64,000 bases of DNA from Manduca sexta (Eukaryota > Arthropoda > Insecta > Lepidoptera > Sphingidae). The notes under the pieces were generated by a model, which saw only the letters and a list, made by a program, of their open reading frames with translations, did no database searches and was not told the DNA's origin. Below are positions 1 to 15,000 of the stretch, piece by piece. Where the stretch lies: contig NC_051124.1 of the NCBI RefSeq assembly GCF_014839805.1, forward strand, positions 6,076,001 to 6,140,000. Reading direction: 5' to 3'. The stretch's first letter is position 1. Each line of letters begins with the position of its first letter. The translations under genes were made by a program, and so were the position numbers.

Positions 1-3000
1 GCGGCGGCGGCGGGCGCGGCGGTGCGCGAGCTGCGCCGCGTCGCCGCCACCGTCTCCGCCTCCGAGCCCGACCACCCCAGACTTTGCGTAGACTACGCCT
101 CGCGCGAGTGTCAGGTGCATTCATCTTCCCCTACCTTCTTATAGGTTTGTCGTGTTCGATGTCACTTACTTACTTTATCTTTGTCTTCAGGAAGCCTTCT
201 ATGAGCAGCTTGAAAAACATGGAGGATCCGCAGCACTCGCGGGGTCTGAACGATTGGTCGGGGATGTGTCGACACGATATTTGCCATCCACTCGACACGA
301 ATCTTTGCGGTAAATTTTGTTTTAAATGATGTCTTTTATAAAGCAATTTTTTTCATATTTTAATATAAAATGTATATGGGACAGATATGAGAACTGTGGT
401 TCTCGTTCACGAGCTTCAAGTTACGGTCGTGGGTCGTCTCGAACCCCGCGGTATACTGCTGTTGAACACTACGATCCTACAGACTACGCGGCGGATCGAC
501 GATACAGGTAATAATTTATGTATTATTGTTTTTTTTTTTTATTTGTGTTATGTTTTGATTAAATGAACTTTTAATTGTTGAGTCCAAATATTACTTTTCT
601 GAGAGCCCTGAAAAAACATTCAATCAATTTGAACGAATAAATAAAATTCAATATTACTATGGATTGAGCTATTATTTTTTAAACTTTTATGATTTTATTT
701 CTACTTCAAGTATAAAATATAGTATATTATATTATTATTAATTTTTGTTTGTAAATCTAGTAAAAGGCAAACAGTGTATACACTTTTCTGTTTATGTTCC
801 TTTATTCAATCATAATAATAATTATATTGGATAGACTTTCCTTTCAACAGCATCACATTCCCAACATTGCAGCTTGTGTCATGTTGGTGTCCCACTAACG
901 ATATCTATAATGATTTCTGAGACTGAGTGTCTATTTTATTTCGAAACGCCATAAAATGCTTTACATATCGTTAAATTAACTATTTTTTATATTTATTACA
1001 GGGTATATGACGAAGTGGGGTCTAGTCCTCAGACTGAAGAGGCACCTTACGAGGATAGACTACAGTCTGTTGTTGTTTCACCACACCGTGCCCGAAGACA
1101 CAGACGCGACTCGAGCCCTGAAGATAGAAAACATTCAAAGGTAATGCAGTTGTAACGATAGTCGTGGAGATGTGTTACAACTGACAGTTGATGATTAAAT
1201 AAAGTATGTTTGAAACATTGTTAAAAATGTGTTTACTTTTAGGACCGCCATCCGCGAGTTGGTGGACGGCGATCTCGTTCTGGATCGCGTGGAGTAGTTG
1301 GCGAGCGGCACGCCAGTCGACGGCGACATCGCCGGCGGCGAGATGGGTCGGGGTCGCGCGCCGGCACGCCGCTGCGAGACGAGCCCGACGCGCCGCCCGT
1401 GGAGCCCCGGCGACCGCCGCGAGAGCGTCCTCCGTTACCTATGAGTTTACCCCTTCCCAAGTTCGCCGTACAGCTTCTGCGTACGGTGCCGCCGACGCCG
1501 CGCCCGCAACCCGCGCCGGCGCCCGACTCTCCACCGCGACCGCCATCAGCTTCGTCTTCCAGCACAGGCTCCGCTCCGCATTCACCGTCTCTTGAGGAGC
1601 GCATACGAAGTCTTGATGAAAAATATGAAAAATGGAGTGGGTCTCGAGTGTCAGCAGATGCACCTGATCGTACCCGACTTCGCCATCGTCTTCTTGATGT
1701 AGATATCAATGAAGTGAAACCCTCTGAAGTTGTTCGGTCACTACTTGCGAAAAGATCTGTATTTGATGAAGATTCTGAGAGACTGGAGGGTGCAGTACGA
1801 CCTCCAAGCCCGAACGGCAGTCCACGATCGAGGTCTTCTTGTAGTGCCCGTAGTTTACGACTTCCATATTCAATGCATTCAGCTCACTCTCCGCATCTCT
1901 CTTTAAGTCATTTAGGGCTAGCATCGCATTCTCCACACCTAACTTTAAATTCAACTGAACCGGAAGGTGATGCTTCAGACAGGCCTGCTGATCCGCGCCT
2001 AAATAGACCAGAGAGACCTATTAAGTTCGAAAAGTTGGGAAAATTTAATGAGAGTGACTACAGGCTTGAGTCTCGTATAAGACCTAGAACGCCGTCGACG
2101 GATAGATCGCAGCTCGATTCGAGTGATAGATTATCACCCGGGACTATAAGAGATCAATTAGATGAAACTAAAGAAGAAGGAACTAGAAAGCATCGGGACT
2201 CCACCGGAAATTGCGAAACTGAGAGAAAAAACTCCCTCGATTATAATACGAAGGAATGTCAAGAGAGCATAGAATCTGTGGATTTTGATTTAAAAAATAA
2301 AATGTGTTCGGATTTTGATACATCCCATTCTACGAAAACAAAGATCTATGAAAAGATTGTGTCATCTTCATTGACAGTAAAAATAGAAGGGTCTCAGGAA
2401 GATAAACAGTCTGAGGAACCGCTCATATTACAGTCTGAAGAAAAAAGTGCTCGTGATGTGATGGATATGTTGATTAAAAGCGTTGAACAGCGACATGACT
2501 CTTTAAAATTGGAATCTACTGAGAAACCTAACTTTTTAGTGGGCGATAAAACCACGCTTTTGCCTGGGTATCATGAAAAGCTAGAAAACAAAGTTACAGT
2601 AGATATCGAACGTGAACAGAAAATTATCTGTCAAGCAATAGACAATAGTGACAAGAATAAGGAAACTTTGATTACAAATCACGTTTCAAAAGATATCAAT
2701 GATACTGATTTGCATCAAAAACATTTAAATTCTATGAATACGGTAAAAGTCAGTAAAGAAAGTTATGAATTTACCCCAGATCTAGTAAAATCATGCGACA
2801 AGAATGGAAAGGAACGGTATAATCATAATATATTAGATGTTTTACATAACACAAAACTAGAAAAGGAAAATATTCATTTTGATAAGACTTTTGAGAAAGA
2901 GAAATATGTTAATAACATCAAACAACATATTTCAGTAGACAAAAAAGGTGATAATGAAAAGCATGATGAGCGTTTAAAAAACGAAAGGGAAAAATTACGT

Positions 3001-6000
3001 AAGGAACGTTGTGAAAAAGATCGTCACGAAAATGAAAAGTCGAAAGGCAGGACGGACAAGGTGTCTGACAAAATGGAGAAAAAGTCCAAAGAAGAGTTAT
3101 TTCTTGATAGGTATACGGATAAGGAAGAAAAAATTAAATGCGAAAAAGACGATAAACCACAAAAGGAGAAAAAAGATAGCCGTGACATTGAAAAATCTAG
3201 CAAACATTTTGATGAGAAGCTATCCCGATATGATCATCACCGAAAGGAAAAAAACGACAAAGATAAGAGGAAAGAGTCTGTTGATGAAACAAAGTTAAAA
3301 AAAGAGGATAAGCACAGACATGAAAGATGTAAAAAAGATAGCGAAGTGAAGAAAGAAAATAAAAAAGATTCCGAGTGTATTAAAATAAGAAAAAGTTCTC
3401 GAGATGAAACTCCGAGGGAAATTGCTCGCAAGGATTCAACTGATTCTTCAACGTCTAGAGCATCTCATGAATCAACACGGCTGAAGGAATTGGAGAATAG
3501 TGATATTAAAGAAGATTCAAAGTATAAATTAAAACAAACCGATTTATTTGGGAAACTAGACAACGACAAAGATTTTTTATCGAAGTGTGTTGATATAAAG
3601 TCGGAAAATGCAATCAAAATTAAAACCGAAACTCGAGAAGATAAAGACATGTTGGAATTTCAACCTAAAATAAAAAGTGAGAACGTCGATGCTAATTTTA
3701 AGATCAAAACAGATTTTACAGAAAAACAGAGACATTATTCACTAGATTCGCCTAATGTAGATTCAAAACGGAAAGAGCGCCTAAACTCCTGTTCCAGTTT
3801 ACCATCTAATATTGGACATAAACGACGAATTTCTTCTCAAGATAGTCTTGATTCTATAACAGATGACAATAAAAAATCTAGGAATGATAATAAAGTCTTT
3901 GAAAGAAGAGATTCTAAAGATTCTAAATCTAATGATAGACATAAAACTACAAAATTTAACAAGGGACATTTTGCTAAACTTATCGAAAGTAAGACAAAAG
4001 ATGATAAGAAAAATCAAGTGAAACCACCAGATGAGGCTTTTGTCGATTATAAAGATAGCGACGCTAAAGAAAAACCCACTGATAGAAATAAGCCTGTAAA
4101 AATCAATTCGAAAGAAGAAGGAGAAAAATCGAATGATATACAACAGGAAGGATTACACAAGGATTTAGACTTCCTTGCCACATTAGAACTTAGGTCTAGT
4201 GAAGAAGATGAAAGGCAAAAAGCTCTCAGAAAAGAAATGAAAGAAAAAAAACGAATTCAACAGTTGCAACAAATCCAAGAGCTACAAATGCAGCAAGATG
4301 CCATGCAACAAGCTGAGCTAATGATAAAAAATAAGGATGATAAGAAGCAAAAATGTGACGAGAAGAAGAAAGAAGCAGCTCGTGAAAAACGCATGTCCAC
4401 AGATCGTAAAAGTCGTGAAGAAAAATGTGAGAGTAGTAAACGTAAGAATCGCAAGCATGTTCAAACTAGTGATAGCTCTGATTCTGACGAACCCAAAAAG
4501 CATTCTATTTTTGATATAATCGATGATGGTCCGACTTATATATCAATGTACGACAAAGTTAAGGCTCGTTCATGTAAGAATATGCAAAAACAAGAGGAAG
4601 AAAAGCGTCAGGAAAAAATTAAAGCAAAATTTAGCCAGTTTAAACAGTGTAGGGCTAAAAAAGAAGAAAAGAAAAGATCTAGTTGGGACGAAGATAGTGA
4701 TTCAGATCAGGATAAAAAGAAGGCTCCAAAGTCATCAATGTTAAATAGTTCTGACGAAGAAAGTATACTAATGAGCAAGAGACACGACAAATCGCATCTT
4801 ACGAACTCCGATTGCGATACAAAGAAAAGTGATGAATATTTTGATGTAACGTCTAATGAAGAAAATTTACCAAACAAGTTGTCTCGTAAAAACTCTCGGA
4901 CACGTATTATGTCAGATACATCGGACGACGATACGCCAAAAAGAAGTGTTAGTAAAAGTCCAATATTCCTTAATGAAATTAAGAAAGAACCCTTATCAGA
5001 CTCGGATTCTATGCATATGCTAAAAAGTGACGAAATCAAGGAAGGTAGTGAGAGGAAAATGAAAAAAAATACATTATTAAACTTATTTGGGAAAAGTGAT
5101 GGAGATGAAAGCAAAACAAATTGTAGCACTGATATGGATCGAGAATATAAGGCCGCTTTCACGAAATCTTTATCTAATGAATTTTCTTCTGAAAACGAAT
5201 CAATTACATCGAGCAGGAATATTACAGAAAATCGCAAGAAACACAAAAAGAAACAGAAGAGACATAAGTTTTTATATTCTGATGATGAATCTAAAGGCGA
5301 AAACAGAGATTTAATTTTACAAGATGGTGACAATAAACATAAAACGATTGATAAACAGCGGCGTCATAGTAATAAAAAAGAAAAACGAAAAGATAGAACG
5401 CGAGAAAGCATTGATACAGATGACGCTCGAGATGAAAAAGTTAAATTTAGAAAAGACAAAAAGTCGCCAAATAATAATTGTTTTGATTTTGTCTCTGAAA
5501 CTAGTTCCAGTAATATTAAAAAAGATGGGAAGATGGAAGATATATTTGGTCCGCTGTCTGACGAGTCTGATAAAGATACAAGAGTACATTCTAAGCATAA
5601 ATCAGATTTTCCATCTAGGGAATATGACTCTAATTATGGTAAAAATGATATAATAGAATCTAAATTGAATAACGGTGAGGGCAAACTTAAAGAAAAAGAT
5701 GAAAATAGGCGCAGGAAAGAAAGAAAGAGAAAAGAAAGGCGTTTATTCAAAGAAGATGACAACAGCTTGGATGTAGATGCGGTTAGTAAAGCTATAGAGG
5801 CCAGACTCTTTGCGGAATCGATAACTGATGAGGAAAATCGTTTGAGGATTGAACTTCCGGACGGTTCTGATAAAAGTGATCAGCGAGAAACAAGTTTCAT
5901 AGATTCCAATTTAATAAGCGAATTTGTGAAACAGGAAAAAATGAAAAAAGAGTGCAAAGAAAAAAAGAAAAAGAAAAAAAGAAGTAAAGAAGACAGACCA

Positions 6001-9000
6001 AGTCGTAAGGAGCATCATTTTTATCATCACGAAAAAAATGATAGATCGGAAAATGTTACTGACGATTCTGTGTCAGCATCACCTCCCAAACCCATGATAT
6101 TAGATATACCATTACCGAAGGAATCACCTACTATGCCGGACGTGGAGAAAGCTGATGATTGTAAATCACTTGCGGAGTCGCCAAGCTTACCTAGATTAAC
6201 AGATAGTCCACCTAGTCTGAATCAAGGCGAAAAATCTGATACTACAAAGAATGAGTCTAACAATTCTGACAGTCCCAACAATGGAAACATTGAGGAAATG
6301 ACGATCCATCTTCCTGGAACTATTATAGACATACAAGCTATACCGATTCCACCGACACAAGAAAATCTTGCTAAACCTATAGATAATGTTAATGAAATAC
6401 CTTTACCTCCCGATAATGTTCCACAAACTACATCAGAATATAAAGTAGATTTATTTAAACAATTTAGTAATGATATCAGTGAAGATGCTGTCCGTAGTAT
6501 ATGCAATTTAAAAAATGATATTGAAAAGGTTGCAGAAAAATCGCCTAATGAAAAAATTGAATTGAAGACTAATAAACTCGAGAAAAAGGTAGACGAGAAA
6601 CCAAGAGCCGTTATTTCACAAGAAGAAACTGAAGATGCAGTCGCAGCGCTTTTGGGTGAAAGTTTTGGAGGTAAAGTTGATAACTTTGCTAACTGTTATG
6701 AAGAACCTGAAACTGTTTGTGGTAACCAAAATGAAATTGTAAACGTCAATATTGAGACTGAAAATATTCCAGAGGAGGACGCAGAAGAAATGAGACAAGC
6801 TGTTCAGAATTTAAATGCAAGTGAAATGGAAATGAAACCAGATACTCCAGTGTCTGATAATGATCTTTTACTTATTGATACAGACACAGAAGAAACGGAA
6901 GAATCAACTCAAGATCCAATTGAAAGATTGCCAGTTAATATCATTGCTACGAATCAGGCTTTAAATGTCAGTAGCGAAAGTACCAAAACTTCTGATGTAA
7001 GTAATATTGTAACATCAAAGTCAAAAACGCCTTCAATACAAACTGCGTCTCCTGAAGTTAGCGAAACAACTACAAAATCTAATGATGAGGCAAAAGTACA
7101 ACTGGCTAAAAGAGAAAATGTGCAAATTATGACATCTGCTGCAACTCCTGTAATAACCTCTTGGACACTAAGCAACAATAAATTGATTGAACCACACATG
7201 GTTAATATTCAAGCTAATTCATTAGTTAGCAGAGATAAAAGTGAAAATAAGGCCACTCATATTACAGCGAATATTTTACAAATTAAAGCTCCTCAAAACC
7301 AAAATGTATCAATGAGTAACTCTCTGAGACCTATAGTTGCTCCTACTAGAGTCAGTGCTCCATATCAAGTTATTAATCAAATAATCCGTCCGCCAGTATC
7401 TAATATACAACCACCCACTATTAAAATTCCAGAACCTCATATTTTATATCAAAAGCCACAAGGAATTGTGATTTCTCCTCGCATGTCTAACGACCCTCGT
7501 TTGTTGAGCCCTAAAACCAGCCCGCAAGGAGAGAAAATGACATCACCACGACGTACAAACATGGCAATATTAAACACCTCACCCCAGAATATAAACTCCG
7601 TTGGAGTGGCATCACCCAACGCTATCCAGCAAAGATCTCCTGGACACGTCACAGTGGTAAGGATGCAGCAACCGCCGTTAAGTCCTATTCAAGCTGTACA
7701 TATCCCACATGGAACAAGAGCAATGGTGTCACCTAATAGACCTAATTCAGTATTGGTCCAAGCGCAAGGCAGTCCAATTCATTTTAACCGTCTTCCCGTT
7801 ACACCAGTTTTAACACCAATATCGAAACAGATGACCGTCAACAATATAGTTCAACAAACAAAAAATATTAGTGTGAATTCACCTTTGATACATCAGCAGA
7901 AAGTAATTCCGAGTGAACAAAGAAAGAATGACCAAAACTTTATACAAGAAAATGTAATAGAAAATTCTAAAATAATACTATCTCCTACAAATTTGCAACA
8001 TTGTACAAATCCTACGGTAATGGCGCAAAATCGGCTAATATCAATGCAAAATAGTATGCACGTTACTAATTTGAATTCAGCTTCACATGCCAATAATAAA
8101 GTTTTAGTTAATTCTGTGAACCAAATAAATGATAAGAGAGAAAATCAATCGCAAAAAGTAGAACAATTAAACCACGCGCCGTTTTGTCCCACGCCTATCA
8201 TTCATGTTGCTGGAGTAAATCAGTCTACTAGCTCAATTATCCAAAGTAGCGCAAAACCTATTGTCTGTAGCCTGCCGGAAACAAATTCTGTTAGCAGAGG
8301 GCAGGGGTCTAATGTTATACATACAATAAATTCTCAACGGTTATTAACATCGACATCCTTGGGAAATGTGATACAAATAGAATCAAATAAAGGACCACCT
8401 TCAGTGTTATCGATGGCGTCAATCAAAACGCCCTCTGTCTTAACAAAAGTGGAAACATCTAATGCAGCAGTCATCACTACTAATCATATTTCAGCAGTGT
8501 CACAGCTATTACTGAAAACCAGTACTCCAAATGAAACTTCTAGATATAATATCAAAGATGACAAAGAACCCGAACATAATAAGTCGTTGCAAAATCACAC
8601 ACCTCATGATAAAGATATTAAAATAGAGACTGACGAAATAAGAGATACTATTGTTAAACATAATACAGTAGATCCCGTTAAATCCTCTGTCGAAAACATC
8701 ACTAAGGGCGAAACCGATTTTGAAGAACTACTCAAAGATAAAACAAATGAAATTAAAATTACTAATGATCTTGAAAAGAAACTTGAAGTTAATGTCGGTA
8801 AAACAGTAACTTTATTTGCGGCTAAATCATCAGACTTCGAAACCAGTAAGAGTATTGTTTATCCCAAGAAAGAAAATGAATTAGAAAAGTCGTGTGATTT
8901 TATAATCGGAGATGAGTCTTCTTCCCAGCAATCGACATTTGATGACAAAGATGACAAGAATATATTAAATTGTGAGACGTTAAAACTTACTAGTGAAGAT

Positions 9001-12000
9001 AATGTTGGTGCAAATACAGAAATTAAATCGGAAGAAGACAATATATCCGAGAAAGATATTGTATTAGAAAATTCAGATATTAAAATACCTGTAATAGAAG
9101 AAGAGACTACACAAAATTCAATAAACTTTAAGCTCGATGACGATAAGAGTTTAGATATGGCAGCGGATCTTTCGGAATCTTCTGATAATCAAATGAAATG
9201 TATAGAGGAAAATGATTCTTGGAGCACCAAAGACCTTAATATTGAATCAGTTATTAAAAAAGTGGACTCTTTATGTAACGAAATCACGGAAATAAATGAT
9301 ATAAAAGACGAGAATGGAAAAGATATGGACAAATCTAAGCGTTTAAATACATCTAACTCACCAGTTTTAGCTATAGTCACAGAAACATTGTCTAATAAAG
9401 CCGATCATTTTGAATATGATACTACATCTGATAATAAATTGGCCCAAGGCTCAGTAGTTGATAAATTCCTGCCTGCCTCTAAGAGAGGAGGCCGTAATAT
9501 GAGAGGGAAAAAATTAGATAAAGCGCAAGACAGAGTACAAACTCGTCAAATTACAAAAACACCACGTGGAGGCATATCAGCGAAACGAGGTAGGGGACGA
9601 GCAAAAGTGGATAAAAAAGTAAAGAATCTTGTCAAAAACAATGCGAACACAATCCCAGGAGATGTATATGATTTTCATGAAGATTCGGGTGACGAATCCG
9701 CTACTTCATCAAATAAAGTTGAAACTCGCCCAAGATTGATTTTGACAATAAAGAGCCCACTATCCGGTCTTACAAATATGACTGCCACATCTACATTGAG
9801 CATATCACACAAAGATATTAAATCTGGTGAAAAAACTATCAAGGAAGAAAGAACTGAGGATTTTGTATTGCCTTCACCTTCGCCTACGTCCTCGACTTTT
9901 AATACACGAAAATCTAGGAGACTTCAGGAGAAAGACATTCTACGGAGTTCTGCTGACGATGGCATCGAGGACGGTGTGAAAGTACTGAATTCAAACACAA
10001 AGGTCGGCAAAGAAAGTAAAAAGAGACCAATGCGACAAACTGGGACTAAATTGAACATTCACGATAAGTCTACAACAGATACCCGTAAATCGCCGAGAGG
10101 TGTCAAAAGAACAAGGGATAGAAGTTTATCAGATGCGTCTATGGATAGTGGAGACGAAAAAATTTTCAAAAGCGAAGATGGTGCTACTGAGCCCAAATTG
10201 CCCAGAACACAGGAGAATATTACTACTGCACGTGATGAATCAGTGCAGCCAACACCCACGCGCATTGTTACTGCAGCGCCCGCACCCGTGTCCAACCCAA
10301 CTTCTGTACCGGCCCCCGTCGCGGCACCCGCGCCGCCGATGGGGCCAGCTCCTGTTCACGTTCCGGTATTAAGCCCAGTGACGACATCAACTACTGCTGT
10401 TATAGTCAGTCAGACAATCGTTCCCACCACCCCTACACCAATTACGAAACCTCCAAAGAAGATGATATCAGAAATCAGCGCGAAACTGGCTTGCGCCTTC
10501 GAGGCGCAGCAACAGGTGGAACGTGCGCAGGCAGCGCCCGGCGGCGAGACACGCGAGAGAGACAGTGTGCCGCCCGCGCTGGTACCCGTGGGCGCCACCG
10601 AGGCCACGGACGCGCGGGTGCAGTCGCCCGCGCTGCCGCATCGGCCTCCCTCTGCGCCCGCCACTCCTGCACCGCTTCGACCCGCCGATCGCGCCACGCC
10701 AGTGCTTGTCAGGTTTGTATTTTTTGCAATGATAAAAGAGTATAGAGGATGAGTGATATGGTCACGTGACATGCGGCACATTTAATGCATAAAATGGCGC
10801 CGACTCCGCCCCTTACAATAGTGATATGCTAGTACCGAAAATTTTGTATCGACATCGAAGAATTAAAAGAGAAACAAACAAGCCCAAAAAAGATCAAATA
10901 CGAAAGGGGTTAGGTTCTACCATAATATAAGTATAACAAACCATAATATAAACAAACAAACTGAAACTGAATTATAAGTAACAATTGTTAAAGAATGCAG
11001 TACCTGTTGTGACAAACATCCAGTTGTGTTTGATCTATATTTGTATGTTGCACTATTCCTTGCTAAAAATTTAAGTTACAGATTAAGATATTTACTTAAT
11101 ACATGAAAAATGGAATAAGATTGCGTAGCCAGCAATTATTTGGTTGGTTTTATTTTATTTTATTATTATGCTCTTTGATCGAGAAACATAACTATGTTTC
11201 AGCAAACTAAAATCAATGAGCGTAAAGATGGTGGTTAAGATAATCAATTATAATAATTATTTGCAATAACAACAATATGATTATGTATCTATTTCCGTGC
11301 ATGGAAAGGTTGCTCGAAACATAAGACCGCCAATTGTAAAAAAATATCTTACATTACATCTTTATGTTGTTTCTTTTATGTAACAATTTTAATTTTATTC
11401 ATAGCAATATATTAAAGTAATATTACTATTAGGTGAAGTATAATAATCATTACTATTTTACTTATCGGGAATATTGTTGGAAAACAGTCATCTTTTACTT
11501 GCGTTAATTAAACGTGTGGTTTATGCATTTCTCCTCAAAATGTAAAGAACGAATATATGTATTTGGTGTAGGATTCCAATCACGTCGCCCAATATTCTCA
11601 ATTCATTTTGCCTTGGCTTTTAAATTTTTTGGTAATCTAAAAAAATATTCTAATTTCACTTAGTTTGTCGTTCTGGATAATACAATATTGATGTGTGCTC
11701 TAACATTCTTTCAAAGACAAAAACCGTAACTGATAAACGGGCGTCTGTTAAAATATCGATATCAATAATTTCTAAACAAATCCACCCATCCCTAAGCTCG
11801 TGTGTAAACAAACATAATGATTTTAATGGATATAAATCACGCCTAAAAGGGTTCAAAGCTTATCAAACAAGATCCACATATAATTTTAATTGATAAAAAC
11901 ACATCCAAAAAGTAAATATACAAAGATATTTACTAATTTTCGGTAAAAACAGTTACTAACCTATGAAAAGATATTTCGGGGGTCTTTCTTGCGTAAATTC

Positions 12001-15000
12001 GATTTGCATCCTTTCACACAACACTGAGTCATTTTCGAAACTTAACAAATACACTAATAAACACACTGAACAATTGAGAATATGATTATATTACTTTAAA
12101 TTCAATATTTAATAAGATTTGTTTACATCGTCTGACACTACATGTACTCGCTGACTGGGCTGCAATAAATGGCGTTTCTGCCGCAAGGCAGTCCCAGTGT
12201 GTTGAAGTAAACGAAATAGTGCCATATTCGAAGAAAGCAATTATTTTTGTCTTTTTTTTGCGTTCCGAATAAGCTTTGAGTAAAAGAGATAGACATATAT
12301 ATTGACAATTCTGCGTCGATTAACCTAACATAAATATAACTTATTCATATAGCTAACTTTTGAGGCCTGTCCTCTTTATATTTAGTCATTGATTTTTTGT
12401 CATACATAGTTTGACTGCGAGTGCCCTATCTAAAAACCCTTGAAAGTAGTTCTGTGATAAAACCAAAGCATTACATTGTTAGCATTGTTGGATAAAATGT
12501 TGTTAGACAGATGGCTCTCGGGAAGGTGAAGGGACAGTATTAAAGGTTATCGGTTGTATTGTAGAAGCGGGGACGGAGAGGGCGTGGTGGGCGCCGGGTC
12601 GCGCGTGTACCGCGCGTATGCGGGCGGCGCCAGTCTGCCGCGCGGTGCGCATCACCCGCCCGCCGAGCCGCATGCTGGTCTCGCCGCCGGACACGTCATC
12701 GGACACGCCGCCTCGCTCGCCGCCGGACACGCGAAGCAGGTCGCCGTGGTGGGGCCGCACCCTCGTCCACATCACCCTGGTACGTCTACTTCTCATACCA
12801 CGTGCCTTTTTATGTTTAATTCTGAATTTTATCCTAAACCTTTGTTTGCTTTTAGGTGCCCAGTCGCGGATCACTATAACGAGCGTGCCCCCGATCAGTC
12901 CACAGAGCCAGATGTCTATCGTGAGTGAAGTTTGTGTTCCATTTTATACGATCTACAGTGCGTTTTGGACTGAGTTCGTAAATGTTTGTGGTTCGACGAT
13001 CACAATCTTAATTTTGTTCATGCCGTCCGGAACAGTCTGCCGGTATAATAAGGTGTCCTCTGCTTGCGCATCAGCGGGTTCCAACCGTGATTACGGTATA
13101 TCATATCGTAAATAAATTTGGTCGATTAACTAAATCAGGCTACAGATGATTATGAGTCCAAGAAACAAGTTAAAGTTTGAATCTATAAAAATACTTCCTT
13201 ATTTTTAGGGCGACGGAATCTACCCTCATTTTTCACATCAACATTATCAGATGTATCAACAACATTTCCGCGCAACACAGCATGATAGCCGCGCTACACC
13301 ATCTCCTTATACCAGGTATGTTATATTTTAAAATGGGCAATTGACAGTATTATTATGTAAAGGCATATTGTTACTTCGTGGTTATTCATGAGCTCTGTTA
13401 AAATATTATAATATAATTGGGTTGCACAGTATGATAATGTATAATTTTGACGCAGATCATTGGAAGCGGAGGGGTGCGAGGCGCCGACTCCGCCGCTAGA
13501 GTTACGGCGGCCTCCATCCGCACGCGTCCCGCGCCCCGCCCACTCGCCGCGCCAACCTGTCGGCGAGGAACTGCGTAAGTTTTAATTAATCGTATAAATT
13601 TCGTCCCCAGATTCACATTTATCGTTCCACCATTTGTACGCTGTTAATCGTATACTAAATTGAGTTTTATTTTATATATAATATAATAAAGTACTTCTTA
13701 GGTTTGCATACCTTAAAGACGACGCACGGCTTAAAATGGAGGTTATAGACATGGCATGAAATTGTGCATTGGGGTCTTTTAATAACTTAAGTGAAGGAAC
13801 TAAAGGAATATCATCAAATTCTAGGATTTAACGCAACACGCGTGGTGGTGCGATCTCCACCGCCGGCGCACGGGCTGGCGCCGGCCGGCTTGGCCCCCGT
13901 GGCCGCCGCCGGCCTGGCGCCCGTGGCCGCCGCGCCCGCCGCGCCGCACGCACCCGCCGCGCCGCACGCGCCGCTCGCGCCGCACGCGCTGCACAGTGCG
14001 CACGCGCTGCACGGCCGCCCGCTGGCGCACGTGGCGCGCATGGCGGGCGCGCTGCCGCCCGCAGGCCCGCCCGGCCCGCCGCACGCCTCTCAGGTTCCGC
14101 GCGAGGCCGACTCGCTGCAGATGCTGCTCAGGGTGAGTGTCTCTTTGGATGCGCCGATATTTGCATATAGACACGAGTATCACCTGTTGCTTTTTCATTG
14201 CAGCGGTACCCGGTCATGTGGCAGGGGCTATTGGCGCTGAAAAACGACTCGGCCGCGGTGCAGATGCACTTCGTGGGCGGTAACCCTAACGTAGCAGCCG
14301 ATACGCTGTCGCGCCACGGTAACACGCCGCTGCTACGCATCGCTCAGCGCATGCGTCTTGAACCACAACAGCTCGACCAGGTGCACCGCAAGATGAAAGT
14401 AAGCAGTTATTTTCTTGAAAAATTTATATTATATCAAAAATATATCTACGAGGAGTGGGAGCGAATTAACAGTTTTATTATAATAAGTCTTATTTTAATA
14501 TCTAACATTACCGTAAACATAAAAAATCATTATGTACCAAGATGTTGTAAATTTACTTAAGATGTTCATTGATAGTATAAATAGTAATGTTTTGAATATT
14601 GATTTTTGTAAGTAAATGTATTTTATTGAATAGATGGAGAACGAACATTGTATGTTGCTCGCGCTGCCGTGCGGCCGCGACCACATGGACGTGTTGCAGC
14701 AGTCCACCAACTTGACCGCTGGCTTCATCACTTACCTGCAACGCAAGCAGGCCGCCGGCATCGTCAACATCGCTCCACCCGGCCACCAACAGGTATTTAT
14801 TCTACCTTATATTGGATGAGCTTATGAGCAAGTGGATCTCAATGTTTTATTTAAGTAATATGTGTGTTGCCACAGTAATTACAATGAGTGTAACCTGTGC
14901 AGGCGATGTTCACGGTGCACATCTTCCCGTCGTGCGACTTTGCCAACGAAAATCTAAACCGCATCGCGCCCGACTTGATGCATCGCGTTGCTGACATTGC

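Noticed and set aside
1206..1595. Plus-strand Arg/Ala/Thr-rich frame overlapping the start of the giant exon
   Set aside because: A shifted frame of the GC-rich spen exon that crosses its splice acceptor.
1700..9400. Many minus-strand open frames of 60-210 codons inside the spen giant exon
   Set aside because: They are mirror images of Lys/Glu/Asp/Ser-rich codons, giving Phe/Leu/Ser-rich nonsense peptides. The sense frame is open for 3,156 codons.
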